This document shows positions 1 through 9,178 of a DNA stretch of 64,000 bases, one piece after another. The translations under genes and the position numbers were made by a program. Source of the DNA: Charina bottae (Eukaryota > Chordata > Lepidosauria > Squamata > Charinaidae). Each line of letters opens with the position of its first letter. Positions within the stretch are counted from its first letter, which is position 1. The notes under the pieces were generated by a model. It had not been told where the DNA came from, did no database searches, and saw only the letters and a program-made list of their open reading frames with translations. The DNA is taken from contig JALMGJ010000012.1 in assembly GCA_023362775.1 (NCBI GenBank), positions 23,084,001 through 23,148,000 on the forward strand. Reading direction: 5' to 3'.

Positions 1-253
1 ATAACTGGGCAAGTCATAAGCCAGCATTGATAGCCAGTTTGAAGAAAATCTTTTACTTGTGACTATTGTAATGGCTTAAGAAGCATCTTTACATGCAACT
101 GGAGCCAATTTATGACAACTCTAGAACAGTTTGCTCTTTCAAACCTACTTTCTTCATTTTTATGTCCTGATTATCCATACACAATCTAATAGATCCTTGT
201 GCAAAACCTTTTAGAAGTCCCTAGGTTAACATGGTTGTTATTGTGTATAACAT
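1..253. other. Intronic sequence, nothing recognised
   Basis: Presumed CCDC68 intron at the left edge of the window. I see no coding exon, repeat end or RNA gene here. Confidence 0.4.
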
Positions 254-277
254 TCAGTTGTAGATCTTGCAGTATTG

Positions 278-370
278 AGTGCATCCTGGTGAACAGCCAA
301 ACCAGCCTTCCCCAAGATGACACCCTTCAGCTGTGTTGATTACAATTCCTATCAGTTCAAGCCACAGGTT
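278..370 (+). mobile_element. Degenerate MITE-like fragment
   Basis: The block has a 'ccagccttcccc' start and an 'acaattcctatcag' core. Similar blocks occur near 9951-10061 (reverse), 29641-29700 and 51617-51665. This looks like a dispersed short DNA-transposon family in which 'actacaactccca'-type cores are common. Ends are not resolved. Confidence 0.35.
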
Positions 371-439
371 GAGAAAGGTGGTGCTAGTGGCAGAGGTATT
401 TGGTCTTTGATTCTTGGCCTGATCCAGGAACTGGAACTG

Positions 440-630
440 CAAGTTGTTAAAGTACCAGTAGAAGAGAATATATGTAGCTATGTAGCTCAGGGTTGAACTG
501 TGGAGTCCTTGGTGTTCTCTGAGCTTGGTTGTTTTCCTGCAGATGTTCCATTACCCAACTAGGTAAGATGTTACGAAACATCTGCAGGAAAACAACCAAG
601 CTCAGAGAACACCAAGGACTCCACAGTTGT
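440..630. mobile_element. Penelope-like fold-back, 52-bp inverted arms
   Basis: Left arm 496-547 and right arm 577-628 are near-perfect reverse complements separated by about 29 bp. The left flank (441-495) reads like a continuation of one arm's terminal sequence. The arm ends in 'gaaacatctgcagg', resembling termini of Penelope-like elements, which often occur as inverted or partial-tandem tails. Assignment to that class is from sequence resemblance only. A degenerate stem-loop (543-565) sits between the arms. Confidence 0.5.
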
Positions 631-645
631 TAAAAGTGTTTAGAG

Positions 646-1551
646 CAGAGCTTTCCAAACTGTGTGTCACGACATGTTAGTGTGTCGGCTGCAGTGTATA
701 GGTGTGTTGCGTGAACGTAACGGAAAACCTCTGAGTCTTATGTGAAATCGTTAGGGTGCAGGTTGAGTTGGAGGAGGAGGATGAAGGGACTCAGAGCCTC
801 AAGCCAGAACTGCACCTCACTGCTGCTGCCTCTGAGCCCTGCCAGGATTCCGTGCAGGTCCTAGTGCCTGCCTTGTGCCTGGCTGTCTCCAAACCTGCCC
901 TGCGAGGATTCTGCGCAGGTCCTAGTGCCTGCCTTGTGCCTTGCTGCCTCCAAACCTGCCCTGCCAGGATTCCGCGCAGGTCCTAGTGCCTGCCTTGTGC
1001 CTTGCTGCCTCCAAACCTGCCCTGCCAGGATTCTGCGCAGGTCCTAGCGCCTGCCTTGTGCCCTGCTGCCTCCAAACCTGCTGTGATTCCACGCAGGTCC
1101 TAGTGCCTGCCTTGTGCCCTGCTACAAAAGGGAAACTCTGTCCAAGCCTTGCCCTGCTACAAAGGGGTACTAAGTCAAGCCTTGCCCTGACGTCAAGAGG
1201 GAACTCTGGCATTCCATAGTGCCACTGCCAGGTGGCCTGTTACCAAGTTTTACCTTACCTTATTGTTAATTCTTGCACATATTTACATATTGTTACTCAT
1301 AAATGACATGAATCTTGGAAATGTATGTTATTATCTTACAAATCATATATTTTTAAAAATATGAATGAAAGGTTTTCATGAGATACGTTGTGTCCCCATA
1401 CATTTCACTATTACAATTTATGTGTGTGTCCGTATCTCTTATAAGGGGGTTAGTTTAACCTCCGGTTTGCTAGTAAAACTGAATTACTGTGTCGCGAAAT
1501 GATGCATGTCTAAAAAGTGTGTCACCAACATGAAAAGTTTGGAAAGCTCTG
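646..1551. mobile_element. hAT-type MITE with internal minisatellite
   Basis: The ends read 'cagagctttccaaact' (646) and 'agtttggaaagctctg' (1551), which are inverted. They are flanked by 8-bp near-identical direct repeats, gtttagag (638-645) and gtttagtg (1552-1559), as expected for hAT elements. At least three other copies with the same ends lie at 13874, 33416 and 56288. No transposase is present. The interior carries the minisatellite at 841-1125. Confidence 0.75.
841..1125. repeat. 61-bp GC-rich minisatellite, about 4.5 units
   Basis: Units begin at 841, 902, 963 and 1024, with a partial unit from about 1085. Each contains 'gcaggtcctagtgcctgcc'. Units differ by a few substitutions. The array is confined to the hAT MITE and absent from its relatives in this window. 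Confidence 0.85.
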
Positions 1552-1714
1552 GTTTAGTGAGAAGCAGGTTGCTGTTCTCTCTTGCTGATTTAAGATAAAG
1601 AGCACATGAATCAAAGAAGTTGTGCTGTTTTTCTTTACTTAGAACCTTGTATTATTATTATTATGAAACAAAAATTTACATCAGGAACAATCCTTGTTAC
1701 TTCGCTATTCTTAG

Positions 1715-1797
1715 GAAAAGAAAACACTGAAAGAAAAGAAACAGATTTTAAAAAAGAAGTTGCATCAGATGATGTCAAATGCTGAAAATACTAAAAG
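1715..1797 (+). CDS. CCDC68: CCDC68 coding exon (83 bp)
   Basis: Acceptor 'ttcttag' at 1708-1714 and donor 'gttagt' at 1798. It encodes a very basic coiled-coil stretch of 27 codons plus two bases, which join with G at 7217 to make Arg. Confidence 0.75.
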
Positions 1798-4700
1798 GTT
1801 AGTGAACTGCACACAAGTTTTTTTTTGGAAAAAAACAACTAAATCAGTAGGAGGTTTATAAGCAGTTATCAGGTTTTTAAAAGCAAAGGAGAATCTTTGC
1901 CTTGGTAAAAGATGGACCACCTTGTACTTTGTACCTTATACAAGAGCTGCAATTTTACCTCTAAACTGATTTAGAAAAATTTAGTCTGTAACAATGGTGG
2001 TGCACTGTTCTCACCTGATCTGATCTTAACTAGGGAATACTATTTGGTAATATAATTTTGTACTTGTGGGGTGGACTACACTAAGGTTGGTTTTCAAATA
2101 TACCCCTCTCCCATGCCAGAGAGTCTGGAAGATCTGCACATGATAGAAGGTAAGAGCAGATCTATAGCTCTTACTCATCTTCACTTCAGATGGATCACAT
2201 CACATCCTAGACCATGAGCCTGGGTAATCTGTAGGCGGTACATCTTCTACAAAACAGCAGGTGGATCCCATAGAGATACCATATACTTTTCTGTATAGAT
2301 ACCAGATGTGATTGCAGTAGACACATCCTAACATCTATGCTTGGTGATTGCATACAGTTTCCAAATTCCATATTATACCACATAATGTACCAAAATTCAG
2401 CAGCAAATTGCCAATAGAGAAAAGATTTGATTTGCAAAGTGGAACCAGAATGAATATCAAAGGGTGCACAGTACTACAGGATAAAGTAGAGGTTCAGGAG
2501 TTTGGAGAACAAAAGCAGAAGCATGAGACTTCACATAGTAGTGTTGCTTCTGCACTAATTGATTGTAAATTAAGTACTTAAATGGAGCAGCAGGTGTGAA
2601 GCTATGCCTATCTAGAAAAGACTTGGGTGAGGTCAGGTGAGATGAAGCAAGGGGAAACAAATCTGACTGGCTGACAGTCATGAATACATGTCATGTCTTA
2701 TCCTTTGGTTTTTAACATACGTCTGTAGAGAAGAGTGTTCAGAAGAACTCATAGCTCTGGTATGGTCTACATGGCATGGGGCCAGAATACCTGAGGGACC
2801 GTCTTATCCCCATGTTATCCACCCGCCCCACCCGGTCATTCAGAGAGGGCCTGCTACGAACCCCATCAATTAAAGAGTGTCATCTGATGGGGGCTAGGAG
2901 GCGGGCCTTCTCTGTGACAGCGCCCACTCTATGGAACATCTTGTCCCCAGAGTTGAGACAGATCTCCTCCCTCCCGACCTTTAGGAAAGAGCTGAAGACC
3001 TGGTTCTGCCGCCTGGCATGGGAAGGAGGAAGGGATAGTTCCTCATGGGGGTGGCTAATCCCCTAATTTTATAATTTTTTCTGTCCTTCTTTTAATTATT
3101 CCATCACCATCTGGATTTTAGATTATGTATTTTATTGTATAACTGTGATTTTAGATATTTTAGACTTTATTTTAACTTATTTACTGTGAACCGCCCAGAG
3201 TTCCCCATGGGGGGAGATGGGCGGTCATATAAATTAAATAAATAATAATAATAATAATAATCTCTGAGTCATTTTTGCTATCAGATCATCCAAATTTGGT
3301 TTTTTAATACCCTAATAATCTTAATCCAAATCCTTAAAAGCAAATAACATCAGTCAAACCCTTAAAGCAATCCAGATAAACATTCTTTAACCCTTATCCC
3401 ACTTCAAAATAAACCAGAGCATTTACATATCTCCACAATATGCACAGAGCTTTTCTCTTGGAAAAATCAAACAGCCCAACTGAAAAATTCCAGCTTCTCC
3501 TCAAAAAACCTTCCATACATAATGACCCCTTCTTTTTCATGGCATTCCACCAGAAAGTCAATTTCACTTGGGGCTTGCAGATCTCTCTCTCCACTATCCA
3601 GTTTTCATCCAGCATCTCAATAGAAATCCCAATCTCACTCTTAGAAGAAACATTTCTATCACTGTTGAATTCCTCAATTTTATCCACCACATCCCCAACC
3701 TGATGGCACATTTTAGACCTCATATTTTCCATGATGTCCTGAATATCTTGCATAAAAGCTTGGTAGAAGTCAGAAGAAATCTGTTTAAAATCTTGGTGGA
3801 AGTCAGAAAAAAATCTGTCTAAAATCTTCCATGTCTCACGCAGTAGATTATAATGCCCCCTAGGAGCTTAACCAGCAAAAGTCAAAGTCAATTTTGTGTC
3901 AATTGCTTTACCCCAATTAGCCTTCATTTTTCTTCCTCTAATGCTTTTCCCTCCAGCAAAGGAGATCGTTACCTTGTCGTGGTGCTGGAGCTTGAGCACC
4001 TCAATGAAACCATGAGCTAAACCGTGAAGGGACACCCAAGACGGGAAGGTCGTGGCAGAGAGGTCAGACTAAATACGATCCCTGGGGAAGGTAATGGCAA
4101 CCCACCCCAGTATTCTTGCCATGAAAACTAAATGGATCAGTACAACCAAAGATATGTCGGTATACCATCGGAAGATGGGACTCCCAGGTCGGAAGATGGT
4201 CAAAATGCTACTGGGGAGGAACAGAGGATACGTTCAACTAGCCCCAGACGTGATGACGCAGCTAGCTCAAAGCCGAAAGGATGGCTAGCGGCCGACGGTG
4301 CTGGTGGTGAACGACGAATCCGATGTTCTAAAGATCAACACACCATAGGAACCTGGAATGTAAGATCTATGAGCCAGGGCAAATTGGATGTGGTTATTGG
4401 TGAGATGTCAAGATTAAATATAGACATTTTAGGTGTCAGTGAACTGAAATGGACTGGGATGGGTCACTTCACATCAGATGACCACCAGATCTACTACTGT
4501 GGACAAGAGGACCACAGAAGAAATGGAGTAGCCTTCATAATTAATAATAAAGTGGCTAAAGCAGTGCTTGGATACAATCCAAAAAACGATAGAATGATCT
4601 CAATTCGAATTCAGGGTAAGCCATTTAACATCACAATGATCCAAATATACGCCCCAACCACAGATGCTGAAGAAGCAGAAGTAGATCAGTTCTATGAGGA

Positions 4701-7700
4701 TCTGCAGCACCTACTAGATAATACACCAAAAAGAGATGTTATTTTCATTACAGGAGACTGGAATGCTAAGGTGGGTAGTCAGACGACACCTGGAATTACA
4801 GGCAAGCATGGTCTGGGAGAACAAAATGAAGCAGGACATAGGCTGATAGAATTTTGCCAAGACAACTCACTGTGCATAACAAACACTCTCTTCCAACAAC
4901 CTAAAAGACGACTTTATACATGGACTTCACCAGATGGTCGACACCAAAATCAGATTGACTACATCCTTTGCAGCCAAAGGTGGCGGACATCTATACAGTC
5001 GGTAAAAACAAGACCTGGAGCTGACTGTAGTTCAGATCACGAACTTCTTATTGCAAAATTTAGAATCAGACTAAAAATAGGGAAGACCCACAGATCAGTT
5101 AGATATGAGCTCACTAATATTCCTAAGGAATATGCAGTGGAGGTGAAGAATAGATTTAAGGGACTAGATTTAGTAGATAGGGTCCCGGAAGAACTATGGA
5201 CAGAAGTTCGCAACATTGTTCAGGAGGCGGCAACAAAAAATGTCCCAAAGAAAAAGAAAACCAAGAAGGCAAGATGGCTGTCTGCTGAAACACTGGAAGT
5301 AGCCCAAGAAAGAAGGAAAGCAAAAGGCAATAGTGATAGGGGGAGATATGCCCAATTAAATGCAAAATTCCAGAGGTTAGCCAGAAGAGATAAGGAATTA
5401 TTTTTAAACAAGCAATGTGCGGAAGTGGAAGAAGACAATAGGATAGGAAGGACAAGAGACCTCTTCCAGAAAATTAGAAACATCGGAGGTAAATTCCAGG
5501 CAAAAATGGGTATGATCAAAAACAAAGATGGTAAGGACCTAACAGAAGCAGAAGAGATCAAGAAAAGGTGGCAAGAATATACGGAAGATCTGTATAGGAA
5601 GGATAATAATATTGGAGATAGCTTTGATGGTGTGGTCAGTGAGTTAGAGCCAGACATCCTGAAGAGTGAGGTTGAATGGGCCTTAAGAAGCATTGCTAAT
5701 AACAAGGCAGCAGGAGACGACGGTATCCCAGCTGAACTGTTTAAAATCTTGCAAGATGATGCTGTCAAGGTGATGCATGCCATATGCCAGCAAATTTGGA
5801 AAACACAAGAATGGCCATCAGATTGGAAAAAATCAACTGATATCCCCATACCAAAAAAGGGAAGCACTAAAGAATGTTCAAACTATCGAACAGTGGCACT
5901 TATTTCACATGCCAGTAAGGTAATGCTCAAGATCTTGCAAGGTAGACTCCAGCAATTCATGGAGCGAGAATTGCCAGATGTACAAGCTGGGTTTAGAAAA
6001 GGCAGAGGAACTAGAGACCAAATTGCCAATATCCGCTGGATAATGGAGAAAGCCAGGGAATTTCAGAAAAACATATATTTCTGTTTTATTGACTATTCTA
6101 AAGCCTTTGACTGTGTGGATCATAACAAATTGTGGCAAGTTCTTGGTGGTATGGGGATACCACGTCATCTTGTCTGCCTCCTGAGGAATCTGTATAACGA
6201 CCAAGTAGCAACAGTAAGAACAGAGCACGGAACAACGGACTGGTTTAAGATTGGGAAAGGAGTACGGCAGGGTTGTATACTCTCACCCTACCTATTCAAC
6301 CTGTACGCAGAACACATCATGCGACATGCTGGGCTTGAGGAATCCAAGGCTGGAGTTAAAATCGCTGGAAGAAACATTAACAATCTCAGATATGCAGATG
6401 ATACCACTTTGATGGCTGAAAGCGAGGAGGAGTTGAGGAGCCTTATGACGAAGGTGAAAGAAGAAAGTGCAAAAGCTGGGCTGCAGTTAAACCTCAAAAA
6501 AACCAAGATTATGGCAACGAGCTTGATTGATGACTGGCAAATAGAGGGAGAAAAAGTGGAGGCAGTGACAGACTTTGTATTTCTAGGCGCAAAGATTACT
6601 GCAGACGCTGACTGCAGCCAGGAAATCAGAAGACGTCTACTTCTTGGGAGGAGAGCAATGGCAAATCTTGATAAAATAGTTAAGAGCAGAGACATCACAC
6701 TGACAACAAAGGTCCGCATAGTTAAAGCAATGGTATTCCCTGTAGTAACCTATGGCTGCGAGAGCTGGACCATAAGGAAGGCTGAGCAAAGGAAGATAGA
6801 TGCTTTTGAACTGTGGTGTTGGAGGAAAATTCTGAGAGTGCCTTGGACTGCAAGAAGATCAAACCAGTCCATACTCCAGGAAATCAAGCCAGACTGCTCA
6901 CTTGAGGGAATGATATTAAAGGCAAAACTGAAGTACTTTGGCCACATAATGAGAAGACAGGATACCCTGGAGAAGAAGCTGATGCTAGGAAAAGTGGAAG
7001 GCAAAAGGAAGAGGGGCCGACCAAGGGCAAGATGGATGGATGGTATTCTGGAGGTGACGGACTCAACCATTGGGGAGCTGGGGATGGTGACGGCCGACAG
7101 AAAGCTCTGGCGTGGACTGGTCCATGAAGTCACGAAGAGTCGGAAACGACTGAACGAATAAACAAATGCTTTTCCAGTGCATACGTTGGCTGACTTTTCT
7201 TTCTCATTTGTTCCAGGTGTGTAAAAGTTCAGACAGAGATCTCTGTTCTTCAGGAGCAAATTAGTCACCTGAATCGTGTGATCCATTCTCAGCACCAACA
7301 TTTGCACAATGTGATTCATCAGGTTTGAGTAATCTACTTCAATATATTACCAGCGAACCCGTTCCCTGAGTGCAGATTCCTATGCCATATCAATTCCTAG
7401 CCATATCATCTTCACATATGTGTGAGAAGGAGGGACTGAGAAACCTGGGGGAATGGCAGGTTTACAGAAGCCCCCTCCCCCCTTAAAATACTGAACAGGG
7501 AGGTGGTTGTAACCATTAAACAATTCTTTATTTTCACCAGGATAATTTTCTGTTAAGTCTTCCATTTATTTGGGCAGCAATCAACTAAAACACTTCAGTC
7601 CAAATTTTTTGTTAGTATTGCTGTTGATTTGAACATGAGCAAATCTATTCATGTACTACAGTCCTGTGCATTTATATTTGAAAGTTACTTTGAAATACAC

Positions 7701-9146
7701 TTTTTATATACATATTACAATATAGAATTAATGTAATCTAATTTTTAAATAGATCCTGCTGTTGTGCTCTGTAATATTGTATAACTATCTTATTAATTAA
7801 CACAGTCATTAACTGCATAGCTATCTTAAATAAATGCTTGAAATGCTGTTATTTCAGAGAAACAGTTATCCAATTAATAATTTAACAAAATATAGAAAAG
7901 TAAAGACACACAAAACTGCGCATTTTTGAAAATGAAAATCAGAAAAGTTCAAGAAGCAAAGACAAAAGTTATTTCTCTAATCATTTCACTATGAATCTTA
8001 AGGACTAAAATAAATGTGGCAGACGGCAAAAAATATTTTATTATTCTATCCTTTTTTATATCGTAGGAGATCTGGCTAATAATGCTATACTAGAATTAAT
8101 TACTACATTTCTATGTATTTTTCTATTTTCCCCAAAAGCAAGAAAGCCCCCACCCACCCACAGGAGTAACTAAATGAAAATTGTTGGCAAAGATTATAAT
8201 ATATACCAATTTGATTATAACCGTTTTTAGAAGGATGGTGTCTTGTAGTGGTCAAGATTTTGACTACAGTGGGGAACCCCACTTGACTTTTGGCCAGTTA
8301 CTCTCTCACACAGGGGTTCTTTCTATGGGGAAAAAGTACGAAGGGATTTTATGTGAGGAGAAAAGATGGAATCTAAATCTAAATAATTATTTATTTTGAC
8401 TTGACAAAATAAGATTTAAAGGCAGTTATGTACCAAATTCTTATTTATTCAATGTATCTGTTGCCTCAGTATTCTCCAGGCAGTATACAGATATCAATGA
8501 TAAAAGCAATAACATAGTAATGATGAATAAGTAATGCAGTGCAAGTAAATACCTAATACATTTAAATATAAAGTTCAAAGATGACTCATGTTGAAGTCCA
8601 CTTCCATACTACTTTAAGGCATTTAAGATAACCTGTTGTGTTTGATATAATTCTGTATAACTCTGAACATATTCCTTTGATTTTAAATGATGTGATTCTA
8701 CATAATTCTTCAGACATTGGTAAGGTTTTTTAATTTGCATTGGTAGAAGCTCATGAACTTTCCCCAGCTTCAGAAATCTTCAGGTGTGTTAACTTTAATT
8801 GAGAAGAGGCTTTTCTTCTTAAAGCTACAATAAGAATAAAACGTAAAGAAACGTAAAAGGCACAGAAATATATATTTTTTCATCACATTGGCAATGTGAA
8901 ATTTAATTTAATTTAATTTATTAAGAAATGTTACTCAGAAGTGCCTTCCGCTGTGAAATAATCTCATGGATTTTGAAGGCATGGACTTTTGAAATTCCAT
9001 CTAGCAAGTTTTGTTACTAATTAATTTCTCCACATTGTTTTAGATTGAGGGACTGAATAATGAACTGAAACATCAGGATGAAAGAATAGAAAGCTTAAAA
9101 GACCAGATAGCAATGCTGCAAGCAAAGGTAAAAGGATGATGATGAT

Positions 9147-9178
<32 letters not shown>

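Larger units (their letters stand above)
3951..7164 (+). mobile_element. Full-length BovB (RTE clade) LINE, lineage A copy 1
   Basis: An 11-bp target-site duplication, aatgcttttcc, flanks the element at 3940-3950 and 7165-7175. The element has a roughly 180-bp 5' leader containing the 'atggcaacccac...cagtattcttgcc' signature familiar from ruminant BovB/Bov-A. It has one intact large ORF (4132-7161) and almost no 3' UTR; the stop TAA lies within the terminal 'gaacgaataaacaa'. It lies in sense orientation in a CCDC68 intron, and its 3' end is only 52 bp before the exon at 7217. Confidence 0.93.

Noticed and set aside
841..1125. Tandem 61-bp repeats as a possible CRISPR array
   Set aside because: Units are contiguous without unique spacers, and the context is a vertebrate MITE, so this is a minisatellite.
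5220..5867. 215-codon minus-strand ORF
   Set aside because: Antisense shadow of the BovB ORF. The same ORF appears opposite every lineage A copy that covers this region, for example 43639-44286.
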